From Leisingera sp. M658 (lineage in GTDB: Bacteria; Pseudomonadota; Alphaproteobacteria; Rhodobacterales; Rhodobacteraceae), in contig NZ_CP083546.1 of assembly GCF_025144145.1 (NCBI RefSeq), forward strand, positions 3,054,501 through 3,118,500: DNA of 64,000 bases. The letters are read 5' to 3'. Shown in pieces: positions 43,754 to 53,346 of the stretch; within the stretch, counting starts at the first letter, position 1; every line of letters begins with the position of its first letter. The position numbers were made by a program, and so were the translations under genes. The notes under the pieces were generated by a model, which did no database searches, was not told the origin of the DNA, and saw nothing but the letters and a program-made list of their open reading frames with translations.

Positions 43754-46700
43754 CGTCCTTCACATGTGCCCTGATTGGCAATGAATCTCTTCTGATCGGC
43801 TGCGCCGAGGCGCTGCTGGCACGCGGCCACCAGATCCGGGCAGTGGTGTCGCAAGATCCCGATATCCGCAGCTGGGCCGATGGCAAGGGCCTGCCCCTGC
43901 TGGACACCCAGCAGCAGCTGCAAGGCGGGTTCGACTGGCTGTTGTCAATCGCCAACCTGACAGTGATCCCTGACAAGGTTCTGGCGCAGGCCGCCAAAGG
44001 CGCGGTGAACTTTCACGACGGCCCCTTGCCCCATTACGCGGGCCTCAACACCCCGAATTGGGCGCTGATCAATGGCGAGCCACAGCACGGCATCACCTGG
44101 CACCTGATGGACAGCGGCGTCGATGAGGGCGACATCCTGGCCCAGCGGCTGTTCGATGTGGCGGCGGATGAAACCGCGTTCAGCCTGAATTCCAAATGCT
44201 ACGCAGCCGCGATGGACAGCTTTGGCGAGGTGATGGCGCAGCTGGAAACCGGCGATCTGAACCGCCAGCCGCAGGACCTGAGCCAGCGCCGCGTGTTCGC
44301 CAAATCCGACCGCCCCGCCGCAGGGGGGCTGCTGGATCTCTCTCGCCCCGCCGCCGAACTGGCGCGGCTGGTCCGTGCCTTGGACACCGGCGGATACTGG
44401 AACCCGCTGTGCGCCGCCAAATTGCGGATTGGCGGGCAGGTCGCTCTCACCGGGGCCGCGGAACCAGCAGTAGGCTCCGGCGCCCCCGGCACAGTGCTTG
44501 ACGTCCGCAAAGATAGCGTGACAATCGCCACCGCGGACGGCGCGCTGATGCTGTCGCGGCTGACCACGCCGGCAGGCAAACCGCTGGACGCAACCGGGCT
44601 GGTCAAAGCCGGCGATGTGCTGCCGGCGCTAACCGGGGAAGACGCCGGGACTCTCACCGCTCAGATGGCCGCTGCGCAGGGCGGCGAAAGCCACTGGCGC
44701 AAGGCGCTTGCCGCAATGCAGCCGGTCCAGGTACCGCTTGCCACAGATACCGGCGGCGCAGGGGTAACCAGCCGGAAGATCGCCATGCCCGCTCCCCTCA
44801 GCGAAGAACAGGCCGCCGCCGGGGTACTGATCTGGGCCTTGCTCAGCAGCGGCGAGAAATCCGCTGATGTGGCGCTGTCCATCGCCGGTATGAACGCGGT
44901 TCCTGGGCTGATATCCGATTGGGTTCCGCTGCAGGCGCGGCGGGAACAGACCGTGTCCGGCCTCCAGGCTAAAGCAATTCAGGGTATTGAAAAAGCACGT
45001 AAATACGGCGGTTTCGCCGAGGATTTGGTCGCGCGGGCACCGGAAATTTCGGCGTTCTCTAAACCGGCCATAGGCCTGTCTCTGGACAGGGACGGCCCGG
45101 TTTCAGGCTGCGCCGCCACCGTCGCTTTCTGCGATGGCGCACTGGCGCTGCACACAGACAACGCCAAGTTGGACGAACAGACCGCAGAATTGCTGGCCGC
45201 GCGGCTGGCACTGGTGCTGGGCGCCCTCGCCGGTGATGCGGACCAAGAGGTCGCAACCCTCCCCATCCTGCCCGAAGCCGAGCGCAAGCTGCTGCTGGAG
45301 GATTGGAATCAGACCGCCGCGGACTATCCCGCAGATCTGACCATTCACGCCGCTTTCGAGGCCCAGGCAGCCAGCACCCCGGACGCCGCTGCACTGGTGT
45401 TCGAGGACCAAAGCTTCACCTACGCCGAGGTCAACGCCCGCGCCAATGCCGTGGCCGCACGCCTGCGTGAAATGGGCGTGAAACCGGGTGCACATGCAGG
45501 CATCCATATCCGCCGCGCGCCCGAGCTGGTCTTTGCCGCCTTGGGCGTGATGAAGGCCGGCGGCGCCTATGTGCCGCTCGACCCGGCCTATCCTGCAGAC
45601 CGGATTGCCCATTACATCAGCGACAGCCAGGCGCAGGTGATCGTGACGCAATCCGCACTGGCCAGCGCCCTGCCCGCCTCAGCCGCGCAAGTGCTGGAAA
45701 TCGAAACCGTCCCCGCGGGGACAGCCGAAGATACCATCAATGGCGGTGCGGCCGGCAGTGATCTCGCCTATCTGATCTATACTTCCGGTTCCACCGGCCT
45801 GCCCAAGGGGGTGATGGTCACCCATGCCAATGTCGCGAACTTCTTTGCTGGCATGGATCAGCGCATCCCGCATCAGCCCGGCGATGCCTGGCTGGCGGTC
45901 ACAAGCCTTAGCTTTGACATCTCGGTGCTGGAGCTGTTCTGGACCCTGTCGCGCGGGCTGAAGCTGGTCTTGTCCAGCGACGAAAGCCGGCTGGAACTGT
46001 CCAAGGGGCCCGTGGCCCTCAGCAACCGCAAGATGGATTTCAACCTGTTCTACTGGGGCAATGACGATGGGCCGGGGCCGCAGAAATACCGCCTGCTGCT
46101 GGAAGGCGCCAAGTTTGCCGATAGCCACGGTTTCAACGCGGTCTGGACGCCGGAACGGCATTTCCACGCCTTTGGCGGACCCTACCCGAACCCGTCGGTA
46201 ACCGGTGCTGCCGTTGCGGCGGTGACGAAGAACATCGGCGTGCGGGCCGGTTCCTGTGTAGCCCCCTTGCACCATTCCGCGCGGATCGCCGAGGAATGGG
46301 CGGTGATCGACAACCTGACAGCAGGCCGCGCCGGGATCGGCTTTGCCTCGGGCTGGCAGCCGGATGATTTCATCCTGCGGCCCGAAAACACGCCGCCTGC
46401 AAACAAGCCTGCCTTGTTGGAGAGCATTGAAACCGTGCGCAAACTCTGGCGCGGCGAAGAGGTTGCCTTTGCCCGCAAGGACGGCAGCGATCATCGCGTG
46501 GTCACCCAGCCCCGTCCTGTCTCAGCCGAATTGCAGGTCTGGGTCACCACCGCGGGCAACCCCGAGACCTGGCGCGAGGCTGGGACGATCGGGGCAAACG
46601 TGCTGACCCATCTCTTGGGCCAAAGCATCGACGAGGTCGCGGGCAAAATCCGTATCTACCACGATGCCCTGCGCAAAGCCGGCCATGACCCTGCGGATTT

Positions 46701-48327
46701 CAAGGTCACCCTGATGCTGCACAGCTATCTGGCAGCAACCCGCGAGGAAGCCCGCCAAGTGGCGCGCGAGCCGATGAAGGACTACTTGCGCTCAGCCGCC
46801 GGGCTGATCAAGCAATATGCCTGGGCTTTCCCGGCCTTCAAGAAACCCGAAGGCGTAAAGAACCCGTTCGAGGTGGATCTGGGATCGCTGTCGGAAGAGG
46901 AGCTGGAAGCGATCCTCGACTTCGCTTTCGAGCGGTATTTTGAGGACTCCGGCCTGTTCGGCACCATTCAGGACGCCTGCCAGCGGGTCGAGCAGCTGAA
47001 GCGCATCGGCGTGGATGAGATCGCCTGCCTGATCGACTATGGCATCGCACCGGATGTGGTACTGGAGGGGCTAAGGCCGCTGGCCGAAGTGCTGCGCTTG
47101 TCGAACGCACCGCAAGAGCTGGCGGCGGATGACTTCTCTTTAGCTGCACAGATCGTGCGCCACGGCGTCAGCCATATGCAGTGCACCCCGTCGATGGCAC
47201 GGATGATTGCCGCGGATGAAGACGCCAGCGCCTGTTTGGCACAATTACGGCATCTGCTGGTGGGGGGTGATGCGCTGCCGGGCGATCTGGTGCAGGCACT
47301 GCGCGAGGCCACCCCCGCCGAAACCCACAATATGTACGGCCCGACCGAGACGACGATTTGGTCGACGGTGGAGAAAGTCACGGCTGCCCCGGCGGGGACA
47401 ACCGGGATCGGCACGCCGATTGCCAATACGCAGGTTTACGTTCTGGACGAAAAACAATCGCCTGTCCCCGCGGGGACAGCCGGTGAATTGTATATCGGCG
47501 GCGCGGGTGTCACGGCGGGCTACTGGCAGCGGGAAGAGCTGACTTCTGAACGGTTCGTAAACACAGCGTTCGCTGACACTCCGCTTTACCGCACCGGGGA
47601 TCTGGTACGCTGGACAGCGGGCGGCACGCTGGCCTTTCTGGGCCGCACCGACCATCAGGTTAAGATTCGCGGCCAGCGGATTGAGCTGGGCGAGATCGAA
47701 GCCGCAATGGCCGCCTTCCCCGGCGTGACGGGGGCAGTGGTTGTGCCGCGCGGCGATGCCGGCAGCGAGCAACTGACAGGTTATGTCACCGCCGCTGCAC
47801 CTGTTGACGAGAGCCTTGTGAAACAAGCCTTGGCAGCCAGACTGGCCGAGGCGATGGTGCCCGCGCGGATCGTCACATTGGAGGCTTTCCCGCTGACACC
47901 AAACAAGAAAATAGACCGCAACGCACTGCCTGACCCGCAGCCGGCACGGGCCGAAACCCCTGCGGCTGTTGCGCTGGATGCAGGCGCGCAAGCCAGGATC
48001 GCAACCATCTGGAGCCGCATTCTGGGCATCAGCGGCATTGGCGCGCAGGATAACTTCTTTGCGCTTGGCGGCCATTCGCTGCTGGCGGTACAGGTGCACC
48101 GGGAATTGCGCGACGAACTGGGCGAGGCACTGGGGACTGCGAGCCTGTCGATCACGGATATCTTCCGCTTCCCAACGCTGGCCGGTCTGGCGGCCCATAT
48201 CGAAGGGCTTGCAGGCACACCTGCAAATGCGGAACAACAGCCGCAGGACAGCGAAGGACCCGACCGCGCCGGCACCATGTCGAAACGGCGGGCCATGCGT
48301 GCAAACCGCAGAGCAAGGACCGGATGA
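43750..48327 (+). CDS. NRPS-like protein: formyltransferase - half condensation - adenylation[luciferase-like monooxygenase] - carrier
   Basis: A 1525-residue single protein. Residues 1-190 are a formyltransferase with Asn87 and His89 (VNFHDGPLPHYAG) and Asp125 (GVDEGDI), the catalytic triad of methionyl-tRNA formyltransferase; 200-290 its C-terminal domain. Residues 300-500 resemble only the second lobe of a condensation domain, with no HHxxxDG. The adenylation domain begins near 535 (YTSGSTGLPKG at 677) and is interrupted at about 755-1115 by an FMN-dependent luciferase-like monooxygenase of the MupA/Atu3671 kind, then resumes (NMYGPTETT near 1194, LTPNKKIDR). PCP Ser1443 is in LGGHSLLA; the tail is basic. 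The order F-A-PCP matches the initiation module of linear gramicidin synthetase. Hydroxylation of the bound amino acid plus N-formylation is inferred; the amino acid is not predicted. Confidence 0.9.
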   Translation: MTSFTCALIGNESLLIGCAEALLARGHQIRAVVSQDPDIRSWADGKGLPLLDTQQQLQGGFDWLLSIANLTVIPDKVLAQAAKGAVNFHDGPLPHYAGLNTPNWALINGEPQHGITWHLMDSGVDEGDILAQRLFDVAADETAFSLNSKCYAAAMDSFGEVMAQLETGDLNRQPQDLSQRRVFAKSDRPAAGGLLDLSRPAAELARLVRALDTGGYWNPLCAAKLRIGGQVALTGAAEPAVGSGAPGTVLDVRKDSVTIATADGALMLSRLTTPAGKPLDATGLVKAGDVLPALTGEDAGTLTAQMAAAQGGESHWRKALAAMQPVQVPLATDTGGAGVTSRKIAMPAPLSEEQAAAGVLIWALLSSGEKSADVALSIAGMNAVPGLISDWVPLQARREQTVSGLQAKAIQGIEKARKYGGFAEDLVARAPEISAFSKPAIGLSLDRDGPVSGCAATVAFCDGALALHTDNAKLDEQTAELLAARLALVLGALAGDADQEVATLPILPEAERKLLLEDWNQTAADYPADLTIHAAFEAQAASTPDAAALVFEDQSFTYAEVNARANAVAARLREMGVKPGAHAGIHIRRAPELVFAALGVMKAGGAYVPLDPAYPADRIAHYISDSQAQVIVTQSALASALPASAAQVLEIETVPAGTAEDTINGGAAGSDLAYLIYTSGSTGLPKGVMVTHANVANFFAGMDQRIPHQPGDAWLAVTSLSFDISVLELFWTLSRGLKLVLSSDESRLELSKGPVALSNRKMDFNLFYWGNDDGPGPQKYRLLLEGAKFADSHGFNAVWTPERHFHAFGGPYPNPSVTGAAVAAVTKNIGVRAGSCVAPLHHSARIAEEWAVIDNLTAGRAGIGFASGWQPDDFILRPENTPPANKPALLESIETVRKLWRGEEVAFARKDGSDHRVVTQPRPVSAELQVWVTTAGNPETWREAGTIGANVLTHLLGQSIDEVAGKIRIYHDALRKAGHDPADFKVTLMLHSYLAATREEARQVAREPMKDYLRSAAGLIKQYAWAFPAFKKPEGVKNPFEVDLGSLSEEELEAILDFAFERYFEDSGLFGTIQDACQRVEQLKRIGVDEIACLIDYGIAPDVVLEGLRPLAEVLRLSNAPQELAADDFSLAAQIVRHGVSHMQCTPSMARMIAADEDASACLAQLRHLLVGGDALPGDLVQALREATPAETHNMYGPTETTIWSTVEKVTAAPAGTTGIGTPIANTQVYVLDEKQSPVPAGTAGELYIGGAGVTAGYWQREELTSERFVNTAFADTPLYRTGDLVRWTAGGTLAFLGRTDHQVKIRGQRIELGEIEAAMAAFPGVTGAVVVPRGDAGSEQLTGYVTAAAPVDESLVKQALAARLAEAMVPARIVTLEAFPLTPNKKIDRNALPDPQPARAETPAAVALDAGAQARIATIWSRILGISGIGAQDNFFALGGHSLLAVQVHRELRDELGEALGTASLSITDIFRFPTLAGLAAHIEGLAGTPANAEQQPQDSEGPDRAGTMSKRRAMRANRRARTG

Positions 48328-49013
48328 TAGAAGCCGAAAACAAACTGGCAAAGCGGCTGGCACTGGTCCGGCCGCTTTTTGCCGCCGATGTGGCGCTGGC
48401 CGGGGCAGATCCGCTGGGCGCCCCGCCCGCACCGCTGGCAGAGGAAGCCGCGGGGCTGTCGCCGAATGCGGTCGCCAAACGGCGCACCGAATTTGCCGCG
48501 GGCCGCAGTGCCGCGCATCAGGCGATGCGGCAGCTTGGGCTGGCACCTGCTCCTGTGCCCGTGGGCCGCGACCGGGCGCCGGTCTGGCCCAAGGGGCTGG
48601 TTGGTTCAATCACCCATACCAAGAGCTGCGCCATGGCCGTGCTTGCCCATGAGGGCGACGTTCAGGGTCTGGGGATCGACGTGGAAGAGGACACGCCGCT
48701 GAAGGACGAACTGCTGCCTGCAATCTGCTCGGAGCGGGAACAGGCCTGGCTGAAACGGCAGGATAATCCCGGACAGATGGCCAAGGTGATCTTTTCCGCC
48801 AAGGAAGCGGCCTATAAATGCCAGTACACGCTGAGCCGGGCTTTTTATGGATTTGACGGGATGGAGCTGGAGTTTGATCTGGCTGCGGGCGCCTATCAGG
48901 CTGTGTTCACCGCCGCCCGGGCGCCGTTTGCAAGCGGCGAGGCGGTTGGCGGGCGCTTTGCGGTTGGGGTCGGCCTGATCATCACCACGGCGGAAATCCG
49001 GGGGCGCGGATGA
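48324..49013 (+). CDS. 4'-phosphopantetheinyl transferase (EntD/Sfp type)
   Basis: A 229-residue enzyme that moves phosphopantetheine from coenzyme A onto the carrier serines of the adjacent NRPS and PKS. Family motifs are VGSITHTKSC, GIDVEED and FSAKEAAYKC, with Asp and Glu magnesium ligands. ATGA overlap with the NRPS stop shows translational coupling, and its stop overlaps the next gene. A dedicated transferase argues that this assembly line is active. Confidence 0.92.
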   Translation: MIEAENKLAKRLALVRPLFAADVALAGADPLGAPPAPLAEEAAGLSPNAVAKRRTEFAAGRSAAHQAMRQLGLAPAPVPVGRDRAPVWPKGLVGSITHTKSCAMAVLAHEGDVQGLGIDVEEDTPLKDELLPAICSEREQAWLKRQDNPGQMAKVIFSAKEAAYKCQYTLSRAFYGFDGMELEFDLAAGAYQAVFTAARAPFASGEAVGGRFAVGVGLIITTAEIRGRG

Positions 49014-49948
49014 TGGGGCGGCGCGGGTTTCTGGTTTGTGGCGCGCTGAGTGCGGCTCTGGGGCTGATGGCCTTTGCAACACGCAGCCGCGGCGTACCGG
49101 TTCCGCCGCCGCTGGCGCCGCCTGAGGCACCATTGAAGGTGTTTCACCTGGGGCATTCGCTGGTCGGCTCGGATATGCCGCATATGCTGGCGCAGCTGGC
49201 GCCTGCGGGGCATGGGTACAACAGTCAGCTGGGCTCGGGCACATCGCTGCGGGCGCATTGGGAGCCTGGTGAAGACATCCTCGATTTCGCAACCGCCAAC
49301 CAGCCGTCCGCTTACCGGGACGCGCGGGAGGCCGTCGGGTCTGGAGAATACAATGCCGTGGTGCTGACCGAGATGGTCGAGCTGCGCGATGCTCTCCGCT
49401 ATTTCAGCGCTGCTGAATACGTCGCGAATTGGGCCGGGCTTGCGCGGGCGGCGTCACCCGGCACACGTATATATCTCTATGAGACCTGGCACAGGCTGAA
49501 CGACCCGGACGGCTGGCTGGACCGGATCGACGGCGATCTTGAGGCGCTTTGGGTGACTAAGCTGCTGGGTCCGGACAGCCGCCGCAACCCGCAGCACCCG
49601 GTCTATCTGATCCCCGGCGGACAGGTGCTGGCGGCGGTGGCGCGGGCGGCGGTGGCCGGGGAGATCCCTGGCCTGGCTTCACGTGAATCGCTGTTTGCCC
49701 GCACGCCGGCAGGGGAATTGGACACCATACATGTCAATGATCTGGGGGCCTATGCGGTTGCCCTGACCCATTACGCGGTTCTGTACCAGCGTACGCCCAT
49801 TGGGCTGCCGCATCAGTTGACCCGCGCCGATGGCAGCCCGGCGCAGGCGTTCCCGGCGGACGCCGCGGCCAGGGTGCAGCAGATCGTCTGGGAGGTGGTG
49901 CGCGCCCTGCCCCGTACAGGTATCGCCACCGTGGGAGCACCGTCATGA
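49010..49948 (+). CDS. SGNH-hydrolase-like exported protein
   Basis: A 312-residue protein. The N terminus MMGRRGFLVCGALSAALGL looks like a twin-arginine-type or lipid-anchored signal. HLGHSLVGSDMPHML gives the block I Ser (about residue 50, GHSL in place of GDSL) and LDTIHVNDLG the C-terminal Asp-x-x-His, so the catalytic triad of SGNH esterases appears present. It overlaps both neighbours by ATGA, so it belongs to the PKS operon. The next gene encodes a related SGNH domain, and the two share YNWQH/HRLN-type surroundings. A role in removing or transferring acyl groups on the glycan is inferred. Confidence 0.75.
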   Translation: MMGRRGFLVCGALSAALGLMAFATRSRGVPVPPPLAPPEAPLKVFHLGHSLVGSDMPHMLAQLAPAGHGYNSQLGSGTSLRAHWEPGEDILDFATANQPSAYRDAREAVGSGEYNAVVLTEMVELRDALRYFSAAEYVANWAGLARAASPGTRIYLYETWHRLNDPDGWLDRIDGDLEALWVTKLLGPDSRRNPQHPVYLIPGGQVLAAVARAAVAGEIPGLASRESLFARTPAGELDTIHVNDLGAYAVALTHYAVLYQRTPIGLPHQLTRADGSPAQAFPADAAARVQQIVWEVVRALPRTGIATVGAPS

Positions 49949-52482
49949 AGCTGGAGGCGCTGATTACCTCCGTGGTCATGATCGGCCATTCGCTGTTCGG
50001 GCCGGACAACCCGCAGATGCTGGACCAGCTTTTGAATGCGCGCGGGCAGGCCGCAGCGGGGCCGACGGTAGAGGCGCAGATCATCAATGGCGCACCGCTC
50101 AGCTATAACTGGCAGCACAGCAGCACCGCCGAAGGTGTTGATTCACGTGAAAGACTGCGCCGCCCGGCGGATGCGGTGATCGTGACCGAAGCCATTCCGC
50201 TGGCCAACCACCTGAAGTGGAGCGATACCGAAGGCGCTGTGACCCGGTTTTACCAGCTGGCCCGGGCCGCAAACCCGGATGTGGATTTTTATCTGCAGGA
50301 AGCCTGGCACAGTCTGAACAGCGGCACCGGCGCCGAGGTGCCCTTTGACAAGGGGGCGGATGTGCCCTGGCGCGAAAGGATCACCCAGGACCTGCCGCGC
50401 TGGCAAGCGGTAGTTGATGAGGTTAACACAGCCACCGGCGGCACCGTGAAACTGCTGCCTGCCGGGCAGGCCATGGCGCGGCTGGAGGATGCGATCCTGG
50501 CGGGCACCATGCCCGGTCTCAGCAGCATCCGCGATGTGTTTGCCGATGATATCCACCCCAACGCCACTGGGTTTTATTTCCTGGCGCTGCTGCAATATGC
50601 GGTGCTGACCGATCAGGACCCAACAGGCCTGCCGCATCAGCTGAGCGACCGCTGGGGCAAGCCCTATCCCGCGCCGCCGCCGGACCTGGCAGCGCGGCTG
50701 CAGGACATTGCCTGGGCTGCGGCCCAAGGAACCGATATACGCACCGCCGCTTTGCCGCCCGATCCTGCCGCGCTGCCGCGGGAGGCTGCGCTGCCTGCGC
50801 TCAACTCGGTGATGGACGCTGACAGGGCTGACAGGACCGCACCGATGGCCAGCCCCATCCGGCAACCCGTCGCCATCAACCTGGCAGCCATTGCCGACTG
50901 GAGCACCCAGGCGCCGTTCCTGGATCATTTCAAAACGGCGCGCCCCTGGATCGGGCATCTGCCGAAACGCTGGGGCGGTGCGGACCACCAGGATCTGCTG
51001 GCCGCCGGGTATCTGGACCCGGAAGGCTGGCCCACCGCAATCCCGCCTGAGCTGACATCAATCGGCACGGTGATCCTGACCGACCTGCCTGCGGAAGCCG
51101 TCTCGCTGGCGGGCCGCTATGTGCTGCGGTTCGACGGCCAGGGCATTGTCGAGGCTGCCGGTCGGGCGGAGAATGTGCGCTACGGCAAGGGCGAAGTGCG
51201 GTTTGACTATACCCCCGGCCCCGGTCCGGTGGAAATCCGCATCCAGCGGACAGGGCGGCGCGGCGGGAACGGCGATGACTATGTGCGCAACATCCGGGTG
51301 GTAAAGGAAGAGCATCTGGAGGCCCATGAGCAAGGCGCGCTGTTCAACCCCCTGTGGCTGGACCGGCTGGACGGGTTTGCCGCGCTGCGGTTCATGGATT
51401 GGATGGCCACCAATGATTCAGAGCAAACCGGCTGGGAGGACCGGCCGCGGGTTCCTGAATATACTTGGGCGCTGAAGGGCGTTCCGGCCGAGATCATGCT
51501 GGCGCTGGCCAACACGCTGGGGGCCGATCCCTGGTTCACCATGCCGCATATGGCGGATGACACCTATGTCCGCCAGTTTGCACGGGCAGCAGAGCGCGGC
51601 TTGGATGAGGATCTGCGCGCTTATGTGGAGTATTCCAACGAGGTTTGGAACTGGCAGTTCCAGCAAGCGGCCTGGGCTGATGCGCAGGCGCAGGCGCGCT
51701 GGGGCGGCGATGGGTTGTGGATGCAGTTCTACGGCGGCCGTGCCGCAGAGATTGCGCAGATCTGGACGCAGACTTTTGGCGCTGACAGCAAGCGGCTGGT
51801 GCGGGTGATCTCCTCGCAGACCGGCTGGCTGGGATTGGAAGAGCAGGTTCTGACGGCGCCGCTTTGGAAGGCGGAACAGGCGGGGCGCCAAGCCCCTGCT
51901 GCCTATTTCGATGCCTATGCGGTGACGGGGTACTTCGGCGGCATCCTTGGCATCCCGGAACGCGCCGGGCACGTCCGCGCCTGGATCGCCGACAGCCGGG
52001 AGCAGGCCCGGGCGGTGGCGGCGGAACGCGGGCTGACCGGCCCGGCGGCAAGCGCATTTGCAAAGGAACATCAATATGATGCAGCCTCTGCCCAGGCCGG
52101 AGCGGAGTTGCGCGACGGGCTGATCTCGGGGGACGGCACCGATACATTGACCGACTTACTGGGGCGTGTGCTGCCCTATCATGCCCAGGTTGCGCAAAAA
52201 CACGGGCTGGAGCTGATCATGTATGAAGGCGGCAGCCATGTGGTCGGTATCGGCCCATTGGTGGAGGATGAAACACTGACCCGGTTCTTCACCCACTTCA
52301 ACTATACGCCCGAGATGGGCAGGCTGTACCGGGAACTGCTGTCAGGCTGGAGCGTCCTTGGCGGGGATCTGTTCACCGCCTATGCCGATGTTGGCGTGCC
52401 CGGTAAGTGGGGCAGCTGGGGTGCCTTGCGGGTTCTAAGTGATGAGAACCCGCGCTGGGAAGCGCTGGAGGCCGTGAAGTGA
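49945..52482 (+). CDS. SGNH domain fused to a clan GH-A-like glycoside hydrolase
   Basis: An 845-residue protein. Residues 1-250 form an SGNH-like domain (Ser15 in MIGHSLFG, Asp201-x-x-His204 in DDIHPNATG). Residues about 300-440 are beta-rich (ligand or carbohydrate binding). About 460-840 resemble a TIM-barrel glycoside hydrolase with Glu566 in VEYSNEVWNWQ (Asn-Glu acid/base motif of clan GH-A) and Glu761 in LIMYEGGSH as the likely nucleophile. No signal peptide is seen at the chosen start (ATG 49945, overlapping the preceding stop); export could be through partner or non-classical. The arrangement fits an enzyme that cuts or deacylates the locus polysaccharide. Confidence 0.75.
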   Translation: MKLEALITSVVMIGHSLFGPDNPQMLDQLLNARGQAAAGPTVEAQIINGAPLSYNWQHSSTAEGVDSRERLRRPADAVIVTEAIPLANHLKWSDTEGAVTRFYQLARAANPDVDFYLQEAWHSLNSGTGAEVPFDKGADVPWRERITQDLPRWQAVVDEVNTATGGTVKLLPAGQAMARLEDAILAGTMPGLSSIRDVFADDIHPNATGFYFLALLQYAVLTDQDPTGLPHQLSDRWGKPYPAPPPDLAARLQDIAWAAAQGTDIRTAALPPDPAALPREAALPALNSVMDADRADRTAPMASPIRQPVAINLAAIADWSTQAPFLDHFKTARPWIGHLPKRWGGADHQDLLAAGYLDPEGWPTAIPPELTSIGTVILTDLPAEAVSLAGRYVLRFDGQGIVEAAGRAENVRYGKGEVRFDYTPGPGPVEIRIQRTGRRGGNGDDYVRNIRVVKEEHLEAHEQGALFNPLWLDRLDGFAALRFMDWMATNDSEQTGWEDRPRVPEYTWALKGVPAEIMLALANTLGADPWFTMPHMADDTYVRQFARAAERGLDEDLRAYVEYSNEVWNWQFQQAAWADAQAQARWGGDGLWMQFYGGRAAEIAQIWTQTFGADSKRLVRVISSQTGWLGLEEQVLTAPLWKAEQAGRQAPAAYFDAYAVTGYFGGILGIPERAGHVRAWIADSREQARAVAAERGLTGPAASAFAKEHQYDAASAQAGAELRDGLISGDGTDTLTDLLGRVLPYHAQVAQKHGLELIMYEGGSHVVGIGPLVEDETLTRFFTHFNYTPEMGRLYRELLSGWSVLGGDLFTAYADVGVPGKWGSWGALRVLSDENPRWEALEAVK

Positions 52483-53315
52483 CCAGAGGTGTTTCGGTCC
52501 TGATCCCGGCCCATGATGAAGCGGAGTATATCGCGGGATGCCTGCAAGCGGTCTTTGCCTCGGATCCGCTGCCTGCGGGCATGGCCGCTGAGGTTCTGGT
52601 GCTGGCAAATGGCTGCCGCGATGAGACCGCCGCGCTGGCGCGGATTCAGCAGCCTCCTGCTGGCTGGGATCTGCGGGTTCTGGAATTGCCGGAGGGCGGC
52701 AAGCTTGGGGCGCTGAATGCCGGCGATGCGGCAGCCTGCGGCGGTATCCTGATCTATCTGGATGCGGATGTTGCTGTCAGCCCGGCGCTGATCCCGCAAC
52801 TTGCCGCAGCACTGTCGCAGGACGTGCCGCTTTACGCCAGCGGCTGCCCGCAGGTGGCACTGGCGCGCAGTGCGGTGACCCGTGCCTATGCACGGCTCTG
52901 GACCCGGCTGCCGTTTGTCACCGGCGGCGTGCCCGGGTTTGGCGTATTCGCCATGACCCGGGCCGGACGGCAGCGCTGGGGGGATTGGCCGGACATCATC
53001 GCCGATGACATTTTTGCCCGGCTGAATTTTGCACCGTCTGAACGGGTGAAAGTGCCGGCTGTCTACAGCTGGCCGATGGTGGAGGGTTTCCGCAATCTGG
53101 TCCGGGTGCGGCGACGGCAAAACGCAGGCGTGGCTGAGGTGGCAAGCAAATACCCAGGCCTGTTGCAGAACGAGGACAAAATCCCGCCAAGCGCCGGCGC
53201 CGTGCTGAAGCTGCTGCTGTCGGATCCAGCCGGTTTTGTACTCTATGCGATGGTCGGTCTGGCCACAAAAACACCGCTGTTTGCTTCAGCCAGCCGCTGG
53301 ACCCGCGGCCGCTGA
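52479..53315 (+). CDS. Glycosyltransferase family 2
   Basis: A 278-residue GT-A enzyme. SVLIPAHDEAEYIAGCLQAV and LVLANGCRDETAALA form the donor site, IYLDADVAVSPAL the metal site, and WPDIIADDIFARLNF the catalytic region. Start is GTG 52479, overlapping the preceding stop. Last gene of the coupled operon, followed by the multi-hairpin repeat. A C-terminal hydrophobic stretch (AGFVLYAMVGLA) may contact the membrane. Confidence 0.88.
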   Translation: MTRGVSVLIPAHDEAEYIAGCLQAVFASDPLPAGMAAEVLVLANGCRDETAALARIQQPPAGWDLRVLELPEGGKLGALNAGDAAACGGILIYLDADVAVSPALIPQLAAALSQDVPLYASGCPQVALARSAVTRAYARLWTRLPFVTGGVPGFGVFAMTRAGRQRWGDWPDIIADDIFARLNFAPSERVKVPAVYSWPMVEGFRNLVRVRRRQNAGVAEVASKYPGLLQNEDKIPPSAGAVLKLLLSDPAGFVLYAMVGLATKTPLFASASRWTRGR

Positions 53316-53346
53316 GGCCTGGGTTTTGCTGCTGATTTGTCCCGGT

